Source: Gemmatimonadota bacterium
Lineage (GTDB): Bacteria; Gemmatimonadota; Gemmatimonadetes; Longimicrobiales; Gaopeijiaceae
NCBI GenBank assembly: GCA_041390105.1
Contig: JAWKQO010000001.1
Span: 932,001-996,000, forward strand
Reading direction: 5' to 3'
DNA: 64,000 nucleotides
Shown here: positions 42,620-51,110 of the stretch, piece by piece
Layout: the number at the start of each line of letters is the position of its first letter
How positions within the stretch are numbered: position 1 is the first letter of the stretch
Program-made: the position numbers and the translations under genes
The notes under the pieces: generated by a model
What the model saw: only the letters and a program-made list of their open reading frames with translations
Database searches by the model: none
What the model was told of the DNA's origin: nothing

Positions 42620-44290
42620 TCATCGGTCGGTCACGCAGCCCAGCGAGGCGGAGGAGACCGCCCGCACATACTTGAGCAGCGCCCCCCCCGACACGGGGAG
42701 CGGCGGCGCGACCCAGACGCTGCGCCGCCGCTCCTGTTCAGCCTCCGGCACGTTCCACTCGATCCGATCCGCCTCCGCGTCGACAACGATCTCGTCGCCG
42801 TCCTGCACCAGGGCAATGGCGCCCCCGACCTGTGCCTCCGGGGAGACGTGACCGACCACGAATCCGTGGCTACCCCCTGAAAAGCGGCCGTCGGTGACCA
42901 GCGCCACCGCAGGGCCCAGCCCCGCCCCCATGATCGCCGACGTCAACGTGAGCATCTCCGGCATCCCGGGACCGCCCTTGGGCCCCTCGTAGCGCACGAT
43001 CACAACGCTGCCCGCTGCCACTTCACCGCGCTCCAGGGCGCCCAGTGCCGCTTCTTCACGATCGAACACGCGTGCGGGCCCGACGAACCGGGTGCCCTCC
43101 TTCCCGGTGATCTTGGCCACCGCGCCTTCGGGCGCCAACGACCCTCTGAGGATGCGGATATGCCCCGTCGCCTTCAGGGGCCGTGCCAGGGGGCGAATGA
43201 CGTCCTGCCCTTCGCCGAGAGCGGGGAGCGCCGCCAGGTTCTCCGCCAGGGTCTTCCCCGTCACGGTGCGGCAGTCGCCATCCAGCATGCCGGCCTGCAG
43301 CAGCAGCTTGAGCACACCCGGTGTACCGCCCGCCCGATGCAGATCCTCCATGACGTAGCGTCCGCTCGGCTTGAGGTCCGCGAGATAGGGCGTGCGGTCA
43401 CTGACGCGTTGGAAGTCGTCGAGGGTCAGCTCGACGCCGGCCGCCTGGGCGATGGCGAGCAGGTGCAGCACGGCGTTGGTGGAACCGCCGAGCGCCATCA
43501 CCACCACCATCGCGTTCTCGAAGGCCGCGCGGGTGAGGATGTCGCGCGGCCGCAGGTCCACTTCCAGCAGCGACCGCAGTGCGCTTCCGGCCGCGCGACA
43601 CTCCTCCAGCTTGGCGGGATCGGTGGCGGGCGTGCAGGAGCTGTACGGCAAGGTCATCCCCAGGGCTTCCGCTGCCGCGGCCATGGTGTTGGCCGTGTAC
43701 ATGCCACCGCAGGCACCTGCTCCCGGGCAGGCACTGCGCACCACGCGCTGGAACCCGGCCTCGTCCAGCGCGCCGGCGATCCGCTTTCCATAGCTCTCGA
43801 ACGCACTGACGATGTCGATGGGCTGCCCATCCAGCCGACCCGCCCGGATGGTGCCGCCGTAGACCATCAGACCGGGACGGTTCAGGCGGGCCATGGCCAT
43901 CAGCGAGCCCGGCATGTTCTTGTCGCACCCCGGCACGCACACGGTGCCGTCGTACCACTGTGCCCCCATCACCGTCTCGATCGAATCGGCGATCAGATCA
44001 CGCGACGGAAGCGAGTAGCTCATGCCCGCCGTACCCATCGAGATCCCGTCGCTGACGCCGATGGTGTTGAAGCGCATGGGCACCATGCCAGCGGCTCGCA
44101 CGCCCTCCGACACCGCGCCGGCGAGATCGAGCAGGTGCATGTTGCAGGGGTTGCCCTCCCACCACATGGAGGCGATGCCGATCTGAGCTTTGTCCAGGTC
44201 GCCTGGAGTCAGACCCGTGGCGTAGAGCATCGCCTGCGAGGCAGCTTGCGACGGCTCCTGGGTCAGCCGACGACTGTAGCGGTTGAGCAT
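42620..44290 (-). CDS. ilvD: Dihydroxy-acid dehydratase
   Basis: Dehydrates 2,3-dihydroxy-isovalerate and related acids in valine and isoleucine synthesis using an Fe-S cluster. The 556-residue product has GNPCNMHLLDLA (cluster Cys), VCVPGCDKNMPGSLMA (second cluster Cys), GACGGMYTANTMAAAAEALG (third Cys), and the C-terminal domain with MPEMLTLTSAIMGAG, VTDGRFSGGSHGF and GHVSPEA. ATG 44290 (MLNRYSRR) is chosen; the upstream frame is open but not homologous. Other branched-chain genes are not adjacent. Activity of the Fe-S type is inferred from the three cysteines. Confidence 0.95.
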   Translation of the reverse strand: MLNRYSRRLTQEPSQAASQAMLYATGLTPGDLDKAQIGIASMWWEGNPCNMHLLDLAGAVSEGVRAAGMVPMRFNTIGVSDGISMGTAGMSYSLPSRDLIADSIETVMGAQWYDGTVCVPGCDKNMPGSLMAMARLNRPGLMVYGGTIRAGRLDGQPIDIVSAFESYGKRIAGALDEAGFQRVVRSACPGAGACGGMYTANTMAAAAEALGMTLPYSSCTPATDPAKLEECRAAGSALRSLLEVDLRPRDILTRAAFENAMVVVMALGGSTNAVLHLLAIAQAAGVELTLDDFQRVSDRTPYLADLKPSGRYVMEDLHRAGGTPGVLKLLLQAGMLDGDCRTVTGKTLAENLAALPALGEGQDVIRPLARPLKATGHIRILRGSLAPEGAVAKITGKEGTRFVGPARVFDREEAALGALERGEVAAGSVVIVRYEGPKGGPGMPEMLTLTSAIMGAGLGPAVALVTDGRFSGGSHGFVVGHVSPEAQVGGAIALVQDGDEIVVDAEADRIEWNVPEAEQERRRSVWVAPPLPVSGGALLKYVRAVSSASLGCVTDR

Positions 44291-44402
44291 GGAACCGGAA
44301 TCAGGCACGCGGGGACTCCATGGGCACGAAAGACGCCCCGGAAAAGTAGCCGACCGATGGACGACCCTCAAACCAGGGACCCGCCCGCTCGGGCGGCATC
44401 CC

Positions 44403-46478
44403 TCAGCGGGTGCCCTGCAGGCGCTCCAGACGCTCGCGCCGCCGTTCCTGGCGCTGGTCCCAACGCTCGGCCCAGCCCCGCAGCTCCGGCTCGTGGGCCT
44501 CGGTGGTGAGCACCACCAGCGTGTCCCCCGGTTCGGCCATGGTATCCCCCCCCGGCACGATGACGCGGTCGGCCCGCCGCAGCAGCACCACCAGGCACTG
44601 GGGAGGCAGCCGCAGATGGCGAATGAGGCGGCTCCGTCCTCCCTGATCGACCGGAGGCACGTGCACTTCGATCTGCACCGAGGCGCTGCCCTGTACGTGC
44701 AGAGAGCCGCCGGCCCGCTCTAACAGCTTGCGGTGCTCCTCGCTGAGCTCCTGATACGCCCACATCATGTCATGGCGGCGCAGCACGCCCACCACTGCCC
44801 GTCCACTGGCGTCTTCGACCACCGGGATCTGCTGGACGTCCGCCTGCGCGAACAGTCGGAAGGCCACGCGCAGCGTGTCGCCCGGCTCGCAGGAGAGCAC
44901 CGTGCGGGTCATCACGTCTCCCACCGTCCTGCCTTCCATCTCCCCCGCCAGCACCGCCTGCTCGAGATCCGTGTCGGTGATGATGCCGATCAAGCGCTGC
45001 TGGTCGTCGACCACCGGCCAGCTGCGCGTCCGCCGCGAGCGCGCGAAGCGCGCCATCTCTTCCAGCGTCAAGGCCGGTGAGAGCGTCTCGAACTGACGGC
45101 TCATGGTGTCTTCGACCAGAACCAGGTCGAGCACGCTGGACGCTCCACCCGCCGGGGTGAGCGCCCCACGCCGTCGCAGCTTCAGGGAGTAGATGGAGTC
45201 GGGATGGACGCGTGAGGAGATCAGATAGGCCACCACCACCGAGAACATGAGGGGGAGGATGATCTCGTAGTTGTCGGTCATCTCGAAGAGGATGATGATC
45301 CCCGTCATGGGCGCGTGGGCCGCGGCCGCGAACAGGGCTCCCATGCCCACCAACGCATAGGCCCCCGCGGGCGCCGTCTGCAACGGAAGCCAGGCGTTCA
45401 CCAAACGCCCGAACGCGCCGCCGCCCATCGCGCCGATGAACAGCGCCGGCGCGAACACACCCCCCGAGCCACCCGCGCCCAGTGTGATGGACGTGGCCAG
45501 GATCTTGAGCGCCACCAGGGAAAGCATGAGGCCCGTGGTCAAGCTGCCCAGCAGTGCGAGCTCGACGCCCTCGTGCCCCACCCCGAAGATGTGTGCGCTC
45601 CCGAAGAACCCCATGGCGCCGACGGCGAGCCCGCCCACGATGGCCTTGAAGACCGGGCCCCGTTGCCAGCGCTCGAAGGCGTCCTCGAACCAGTAGACGC
45701 TACGCACGTAAGCGGTCGCCACCACGCCCAGCAGGACGCCCAGCAGCAGGTAGAGCACGAATTCCCAGTCGCTCACCAGCGTGAACGTCTCGACCAGATG
45801 GAAGGCGGGCTCCCGGCCAAGGGCCGCCTGCGAGACGGCTGTGGCGGTGACGGCCGAGATCACCACCAGGCCGAACGAGCGAGCCACGAAGCTGGTCAGG
45901 ATGACCTCGAGCCCGAAGATCGTCCCCGCGATGGGTGCGTTGAAGGTGGCGCCGATGGCACCCGCGGCGCCGCACGCCACCAGCACGCGGAGCTGTTCTG
46001 GCGTGACGCCCAGGAGCTGGCCGACCGAGCTGCCCAACGCCGACCCGATCTGGACGATCGGCCCCTCGCGCCCCACGGATCCCCCCGACCCGATGGAGAT
46101 GGCGCTGGCCAGCGCCTTGGCCACGGCCACCCGCGGCCGGATGCGACCGCCGCGCATGCGCACCGCGTATTGGACCTCGGGCACGCCGTGCCCACGCGCC
46201 TCCGGCGCCCAACGCCGCACCAGCAGCGTGACCAACACCATGCCGAGCGGGGGCGCCAGGAAGTAGTGGAGGTTGGCCAGCGCGGGAGGCAGACCCAGCC
46301 ACTCGCCCAGGTGTTGTCCCTGCCCGAAGAAGAACCACTGGACTCCGGCGATCAGCACCCGGAGCACGATGGCTCCGAAGCCGGCCAGAAGACCCACCGC
46401 GATCGCGACGAGGAGGGGAGCGGTGGTCTCCGAGTGCGCGACGCGCTGTCTCAGCCGGTCGAGGGGCTGGAAGCTCAT
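44403..46478 (-). CDS. CLC chloride channel/transporter with CBS pair and TrkA-C domain
   Basis: The 691-residue product has an N-terminal CLC membrane domain (about 20-420) with SIGSGGSVGREGPIVQIG (about 128-145), containing the gating Glu138 in GREGP, and the later motifs GAGGSGGVFAPALFIGA and GMGALFAAAAHAPMTGI. A CBS pair (about 480-600; LEEMARFARSRRTRSWPVVDD, then GDVMTRTVLS) and a TrkA-C/RCK-C domain (about 610-685; RLPPQCLVVLLRRADRVIVPGGDTMAEPGDTLVVLT) follow. The gating Glu favours either a Cl-/H+ antiporter or a gated channel. The CBS pair and the RCK-C domain suggest control by adenosine nucleotides or other ligands; unproven. Confidence 0.92.
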   Translation of the reverse strand: MSFQPLDRLRQRVAHSETTAPLLVAIAVGLLAGFGAIVLRVLIAGVQWFFFGQGQHLGEWLGLPPALANLHYFLAPPLGMVLVTLLVRRWAPEARGHGVPEVQYAVRMRGGRIRPRVAVAKALASAISIGSGGSVGREGPIVQIGSALGSSVGQLLGVTPEQLRVLVACGAAGAIGATFNAPIAGTIFGLEVILTSFVARSFGLVVISAVTATAVSQAALGREPAFHLVETFTLVSDWEFVLYLLLGVLLGVVATAYVRSVYWFEDAFERWQRGPVFKAIVGGLAVGAMGFFGSAHIFGVGHEGVELALLGSLTTGLMLSLVALKILATSITLGAGGSGGVFAPALFIGAMGGGAFGRLVNAWLPLQTAPAGAYALVGMGALFAAAAHAPMTGIIILFEMTDNYEIILPLMFSVVVAYLISSRVHPDSIYSLKLRRRGALTPAGGASSVLDLVLVEDTMSRQFETLSPALTLEEMARFARSRRTRSWPVVDDQQRLIGIITDTDLEQAVLAGEMEGRTVGDVMTRTVLSCEPGDTLRVAFRLFAQADVQQIPVVEDASGRAVVGVLRRHDMMWAYQELSEEHRKLLERAGGSLHVQGSASVQIEVHVPPVDQGGRSRLIRHLRLPPQCLVVLLRRADRVIVPGGDTMAEPGDTLVVLTTEAHEPELRGWAERWDQRQERRRERLERLQGTR

Positions 46479-46614
46479 GCGTCGCGGCGGGAGAGCTCGT
46501 CCATCGTGGGGCCAAGGATAACGGAGGAGCGGGGCGGAGGGGAGACGCACGCGGTGCCCCGGCACGCCGGGACCGGCCGCCTGCCCCTCCCCCCCGCCCG
46601 CACTCACCCACGCA

Positions 46615-48981
46615 TCAGTTCACCCGCTGGGTATAGATCACCGCATCGTTGGCGCCGTTCGGGTCGTTCTCCAGGCCCGCCACCGTGAGGGTCTGCGAAT
46701 GCAGTCCCACCACAGTCCCCTCGAAGGTGAGGGTGAACTCGAGCGGCGCGCCCGCAGCGACGGGACCGAGAGTGCAGGTCACCACGCCTGCTCCGTCCAC
46801 GGTGCACGAAGCGCCTGAGGCCGACAGGAACGCCAGCCCTTGGAGCGGCGTGGTCGTCACCGTGGACCCGCTCGAGGACGACGGACCCAGGTTGGTGACC
46901 CGGAACACGCTGTTCATGGTGTCTCCCACGAACCGGTTGTCCTGCTGACTCACCTGTGTGAGCTCCAGATCCGCATCGACGTCGTTGTCGGCGATCTGGA
47001 CCACCACGGACTGCGCTGCCGCGCCCGAGTACGCCGGATCCGCACTGGTCACGGCGTGGCGAATGGTGTCGCTGTGCAGCCCTTCGGCCACGGCATCGTC
47101 CACGGCACTGGTCAGGTAGGCGAGCGGCAACGCCCAGTCCGCCACAGTGAAGGTCTTGGCACCGTCGGTGACCACTTCACCCAACGCCGAGCTCGGTGTC
47201 ACCGTGACGTCCGCGCTGGGCGGGGTGGCGCCCAGGCACACGCTGTAGCTCTTGGTGGCTCCGCCCTCGGCGAGCGTGAGCGTGGGTGGGCCTACGGCAA
47301 CGTCGGCACTGAAATCGTAGGCGACCACGCGCGTCCGTCCGGGTGCCTGATGCAGACGCCAGGCGTGGTTGTTGTCCACCAGGTACCCGCCCAGCATGGA
47401 GAACGTGGGACCGGCGGTGCCGTCGTCGGTGATCACGTCCAGCACCTGTCCGCATTCTCCGCCCTCGTAGGGCGACGCGCCGGACAGAGTCAAATTGCCC
47501 GTGGCGCGGAAGGACCCCGTGACGACCAGTTGATCGTAGTCGCCGGCGTCCGGCCCGCCGACCTCGAGGGCCACGGTCGTCGTGTTGTCCAGGTCCGCGG
47601 ACGCCATGGTGAGCGTGCCCACTCCGTTCCCGGGCTCGATGCGCGCGCCGCTCCCGATCACGTCCCCGACCGATCCCGGTCCGAACAGGACGGCGTGGTC
47701 CAACTCCAACACGCCCACCATGGTGCTGAGCGAGTTCGCTTGGAAGATGGTATTGAGGGTCATCCGCAGACTGGCGCCGTTGGCATCGATGAAGCCCTTG
47801 TTCTTGAGCTGTACCACTCCGGGGCCGTCGACACTCAGAGTGCCCCCGCCCGACAGTCGCATCTCCCCTCGGTTCACAATACTGTCCGACGAAATGGTCG
47901 CGCCCCCCGTGGTCAGGCGCAGCTCCCCGCGGTTGAGCAGACCGGGGAACGACAACGCGACGGAATCCACCGCGGTGGAGGCCACCATCAACGTGCCGTC
48001 GATGATGAACGGACCCGCCGTCAGACGGTCGAAGACATAGTCGTGATCGCTGTCGCCAAAGGCTCGCAGGGTGACGTCCTCGCCGATGATCCCGGTCACC
48101 CTGGTGGTGCTGGGACCGCCTCCGCCGGGGAACAGGTAGAGGGTGCCTTCAAGTGCGGGCTCCCGGATGGTCAGGTCGCCGGTCCACACGGCCAGGGGCA
48201 TCCCCCCCGTGAAGTCGAGCACGCCCCCCGTCCATACGAAGTCGAACCAAGCCTGCATCACGGCGTCCCCGGTGATTTCGCCTGCGCGTTGGTGCCAGCT
48301 GACGCCGGTGGCCAAGGGCCGGGGCCGGAACTCGATGTTCGAAGTCTGACCGGTGCGCCCGACGATGACGCCGTCGTTGACCACGCGTCCGTTGCTCTCG
48401 AGCTCGAACTTGACCGGGGCCGTCAGGTCCAGAGTGCCGCCGTTGCGGATGCGAGCCAATTGAAAGAGTGCCAGCTGTCCGCCGCAGGCGCAGGGGTTGG
48501 AGACCGTGATGCGCCCATCGTTGATCAGGGTCGGCCCGGGAAATCCGCCGATGACGTGCCCGCCCACGGACGGGATGTCGAAGCGGCTGCCGGCAGCGAC
48601 TTCGAGCGTGTCGGAGACCGCGAACGTGCTCGCCAGCAGGGGATACCATTCCAGGGTCACCGTGGCCCCCGCCCCTCCGATCCGAATGCTCTTCACGTCG
48701 GTGGAGAACGACAAGTTGACCGTGTAGGTGCCGGGGGCGTCGATGCACACCACGTCTCCGGCCGCGGGAACGCCCGCCGGCGACCAGCGCGTGGAGTCGA
48801 CCCAGAGGCCCCCGATCCCGGAGGCCCAGGAGCGGGTGCAGGCGCTCGCTGGAATCGCTGTCCCCGCCGCGGTCAGAGCGGGCGGGCCCAGCCTCTCGGA
48901 AGGGGCTTCCGTCGGAGAGTCATGACAGGCGCTGAGCACCAGCGCCGAGATTGAACACAGGTACACGCCGAGCCGGGGCAT
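46615..48981 (-). CDS. Large secreted lipoprotein with G8/beta-helix-like repeats and DUF11 domain
   Basis: The 788-residue product has a lipobox (ISALVLSAC, Cys19), then repeated strand blocks with GGxLDLT, NRGELRLT, GRITVS and NDG motifs (about 60-440), a pattern of right-handed beta-helix or autotransporter-like passenger repeats. Later come a Calx-beta-like stretch (about 570-670; VDDAVAEGLHSDTIRHAV) and a C-terminal DUF11-type domain (about 680-785; ADLELTQVSQQDNRFVGDTM, then FTLTFEGTVVG). Such proteins are surface-exposed and often adhesive. Function unknown; no secretion partner was seen beside it. Nearest neighbour on the same strand is the CLC gene. Confidence 0.8.
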   Translation of the reverse strand: MPRLGVYLCSISALVLSACHDSPTEAPSERLGPPALTAAGTAIPASACTRSWASGIGGLWVDSTRWSPAGVPAAGDVVCIDAPGTYTVNLSFSTDVKSIRIGGAGATVTLEWYPLLASTFAVSDTLEVAAGSRFDIPSVGGHVIGGFPGPTLINDGRITVSNPCACGGQLALFQLARIRNGGTLDLTAPVKFELESNGRVVNDGVIVGRTGQTSNIEFRPRPLATGVSWHQRAGEITGDAVMQAWFDFVWTGGVLDFTGGMPLAVWTGDLTIREPALEGTLYLFPGGGGPSTTRVTGIIGEDVTLRAFGDSDHDYVFDRLTAGPFIIDGTLMVASTAVDSVALSFPGLLNRGELRLTTGGATISSDSIVNRGEMRLSGGGTLSVDGPGVVQLKNKGFIDANGASLRMTLNTIFQANSLSTMVGVLELDHAVLFGPGSVGDVIGSGARIEPGNGVGTLTMASADLDNTTTVALEVGGPDAGDYDQLVVTGSFRATGNLTLSGASPYEGGECGQVLDVITDDGTAGPTFSMLGGYLVDNNHAWRLHQAPGRTRVVAYDFSADVAVGPPTLTLAEGGATKSYSVCLGATPPSADVTVTPSSALGEVVTDGAKTFTVADWALPLAYLTSAVDDAVAEGLHSDTIRHAVTSADPAYSGAAAQSVVVQIADNDVDADLELTQVSQQDNRFVGDTMNSVFRVTNLGPSSSSGSTVTTTPLQGLAFLSASGASCTVDGAGVVTCTLGPVAAGAPLEFTLTFEGTVVGLHSQTLTVAGLENDPNGANDAVIYTQRVN

Positions 48982-49126
48982 CGTCCCTCCCCGTCGAGTG
49001 GTGGCACGCGCGGCTCACCCGTCCGCGCGACACCCGACACGGCGACGGTCGAGGGGGGAAGTTGGACACCGGAGGCCAAAGCCGGTGCACGATGGCCGGG
49101 CGCCGCCGCTTCTCGGCGCGGCCGCC

Positions 49127-49873
49127 CTAGGGATCCTCTCCCAAGGACGCGTAATAGCTCGCGATCCGCTCCTGCATGCCCGCGCGCGTGTACACGTCAC
49201 GTCGACCGGATTCCACGACGTCCGCGATCACCGCGGCGACCTCCTCGGCACTCTGCGAGTTGGGCAACTCCCAGGAGCTGGGTCCGCCGTGCATCGCGTT
49301 CGCCCCGAAATCGGTGCGTACGACGCCGGGCGAGACCAGAGAGACGTGGATGTGCGGGTAGGCCTCGGCCAACTCCGCTTGGAACGTGGTGCTCAGCGCG
49401 TTCAGGAAGTGCTTGGCGGCACAGTACGCAGAACGGAAGGGCGCCAAGGGGATGCGCCCCAGCAGCGAGGAGATGTTGATGATGTGCCCCTGTCCGCGTT
49501 CCTTGAAATGGGGCAGCACCTCCTGCATGCCGTAGAGCGCCGTCATGACGTTGATCCGCATGATCTCGTCGATGTCGTCGTCCGTCAGCTCGGAAGGCAT
49601 GCGGAAGATGCCCCGACCCACGTTGTTGATCCAGACATCGACGCGGCCGAACCGCTCCAGTGTGGCCTCGACGGCGCGCCGCACCTCGGAGCGTACCGTC
49701 ATGTCCGCGACGAAAGGGACGACGGTCCCTTGCGAGCGATCCGCGACGTGCTGCAGCGGATCCGCACGTCGGGCAACGGCCAGAACGCTGTGGCCGCGGG
49801 CGGCCAGCGCTTCGGTGGCAGCCGCGCCGATGCCCCCGCTCGCACCGGTAACGACGATCACGCGTTGCTCCAC
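49127..49873 (-). CDS. Short-chain dehydrogenase/reductase
   Basis: The 248-residue product has the classical SDR Rossmann motif VVTGASGGIGAAATEAL, NNVGRGI (NNAG equivalent), the catalytic ISSLLG (Ser) and YCAAKHF (Tyr-x-x-x-Lys), and LVSPGVVRTDFG. It starts at GTG 49873 with CAGGAGG eight bases upstream; the frame is open further, but the dinucleotide fold begins at residue 5. The variant NNVGRG and the C-terminal helix RRDVYTRAGMQERIASYYA resemble SDRs that act on lipids or sterol-like substrates, but the substrate is unknown. The gene stands alone. Confidence 0.88.
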   Translation of the reverse strand: MEQRVIVVTGASGGIGAAATEALAARGHSVLAVARRADPLQHVADRSQGTVVPFVADMTVRSEVRRAVEATLERFGRVDVWINNVGRGIFRMPSELTDDDIDEIMRINVMTALYGMQEVLPHFKERGQGHIINISSLLGRIPLAPFRSAYCAAKHFLNALSTTFQAELAEAYPHIHVSLVSPGVVRTDFGANAMHGGPSSWELPNSQSAEEVAAVIADVVESGRRDVYTRAGMQERIASYYASLGEDP

Positions 49874-50128
49874 GCTGCTGCCTCCTGGGGTGTGGGTGCC
49901 AAGGCGGATGTGGTACTCAGCGGAGGGCGGGGGTTCCCTTTCCGCGGGTCCTGGAGCGCTGCACGCACGATGACCTCCGACGCGAACCCCCGGGGAACTG
50001 GCCCATGTCCGACGCTTGCGCAAGACCATCTCCGACGCTTGCGCGAAGAGACTCGGGGGCGAGGTTGTCTCGACCCACTCGACGCCCCCAGGGGCCCCTT
50101 CCCCGGGGCCTGCACGAGGTCTTGAGCC

Positions 50129-50590
50129 ATGGCCATCCATGTCGTCCTGGTTCACCCGGAGATCCACTGGAACACGGGGAACGCCGCGCGGACCTGCCTG
50201 GCGGTGGGCGCGACCCTGCACCTGATCGAGCCCCTCGGCTTCTCGCTGGCGGAGCGCCAGCTCAAACGTGCGGGCCTCGACTACTGGCCCCATGTGGACC
50301 TGCAGGTGTGGCCCGATTGGGAGGCGTTCGAGCGTGCCCTGCCGTCCCTCGGCACCCCCTGGTTCTTCTCGACCAAGGCGGCCCGCTCCTATTGGGACGC
50401 ACCGCTGCGCGAGCCCGAGAACGTGGTCCTGGTGTTCGGCCGCGAGACCGCCGGCTTGCCCGGAGATCTGCTCGCACGCTACAGCGACCGCCTCCTGACC
50501 ATCCCCATGGCCTCTCCGCTCGTCCGCTCGCTCAACCTCTCCACCAGCGTAGCCCTGGCCCTGTACGAGTTGCTCCGTCAGCGGCGGTGA
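50129..50590 (+). CDS. trmL: tRNA (cytidine(34)-2'-O)-methyltransferase, TrmL/SPOUT family
   Basis: Methylates the 2'-OH of the wobble base in tRNA-Leu. The 153-residue product is a minimal SPOUT knot: VLVHPEIHWNTGNAARTCLAV at the N-terminus, LIEPLGFSLAERQLKRAGLDY (TrmL signature), VLVFGRETAGLP, and LTIPMASPLVRSLNLSTSVALALYE for the AdoMet knot. The length matches TrmL (about 155). The start ATG 50129 follows a weak GAGCC region. The gene has no operon partners. Confidence 0.93.
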   Translation: MAIHVVLVHPEIHWNTGNAARTCLAVGATLHLIEPLGFSLAERQLKRAGLDYWPHVDLQVWPDWEAFERALPSLGTPWFFSTKAARSYWDAPLREPENVVLVFGRETAGLPGDLLARYSDRLLTIPMASPLVRSLNLSTSVALALYELLRQRR

Positions 50591-50634
50591 GGGCCCCTGG
50601 ACGCCGGCCCGCCTGACTTGTCCCCGCGGGGCCC

Positions 50635-50674
50635 TTGCCCCCAGCTGGCGGCCGTCATACTATTATGATAGTAT
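50635..50674 (+). promoter_or_regulatory. Putative promoter and palindromic BlaI-type operator upstream of the second blaI
   Basis: A perfect inverted repeat at 50657-50674 (ATACTAT, TATG spacer, ATAGTAT) lies 29 bases before the blaI ATG, with the TACTA/TAGTA core of BlaI operators. A possible -35 (TTGCCC at 50635-50640) and -10 (TACTAT at 50658-50663, inside the operator) are 17 bases apart, so bound repressor would block transcription. This AT-rich patch stands out in its GC-rich surroundings. Confidence 0.7.
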
Positions 50675-50702
50675 TACATGAATAGTACGCACTGGAGAGC
50701 CC

Positions 50703-51110
50703 ATGCCCCGACCCGCGCGCCGGCGGTCCCTGACTCCCCTCGGCGAGACCGAGATGGAGGTTCTGCAGCACGTCTGGGCGCTGGGCCACGCCACGGTCGC
50801 GGACGTGCACGCGCGCATCCTGGAGGAACGGTCCGTGGCCTACACCACGGTCATGACCGTGATGAAGAAGCTCGCCGAGAAGGGCTTCCTTCAATACGAG
50901 CCCGACGGTCCCTCCTACGTCTACTCCGCGGCCCGTTCACCCGACACCGTCCGGGGTGAGCTCCTGCGAGACGTGCTGGAGAAGGTCTTCCAGGGCTCCC
51001 CCACCGCTCTGGTGCAGTCGCTGGTCGAGGACGAGCAACTCACTGCCGACGAACGAACAGCGATCGTCGAGCTCCTCGCGGAGTTGGATCGACAGGGAGG
51101 GCAAGGATGA
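50703..51110 (+). CDS. BlaI/MecI-family transcriptional repressor (second copy)
   Basis: The 135-residue product has LTPLGETEMEVLQHVWALGHATVADV, the recognition region AYTTVMTVMKKLAEKGFLQYE, the wing PSYVYSAARS and a C-terminal helical dimerisation region with GSPTALVQSLVEDEQLTADE. It overlaps the M56 gene by 4 bp (ATGA), matching the layout of the other BlaI/M56 operon at 7021-9062, although the two are clearly different proteins. Signal and targets are unknown; the palindrome just upstream suggests autoregulation. Confidence 0.93.
   Translation: MPRPARRRSLTPLGETEMEVLQHVWALGHATVADVHARILEERSVAYTTVMTVMKKLAEKGFLQYEPDGPSYVYSAARSPDTVRGELLRDVLEKVFQGSPTALVQSLVEDEQLTADERTAIVELLAELDRQGGQG

Noticed and set aside
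50590..50635. Possible terminator after trmL (AGGGCCCC and GGGGCCCT)
   Set aside because: The arms are perfect over 8 bp but the loop is about 30 bases and there is no T-run, so evidence is too thin for a feature.
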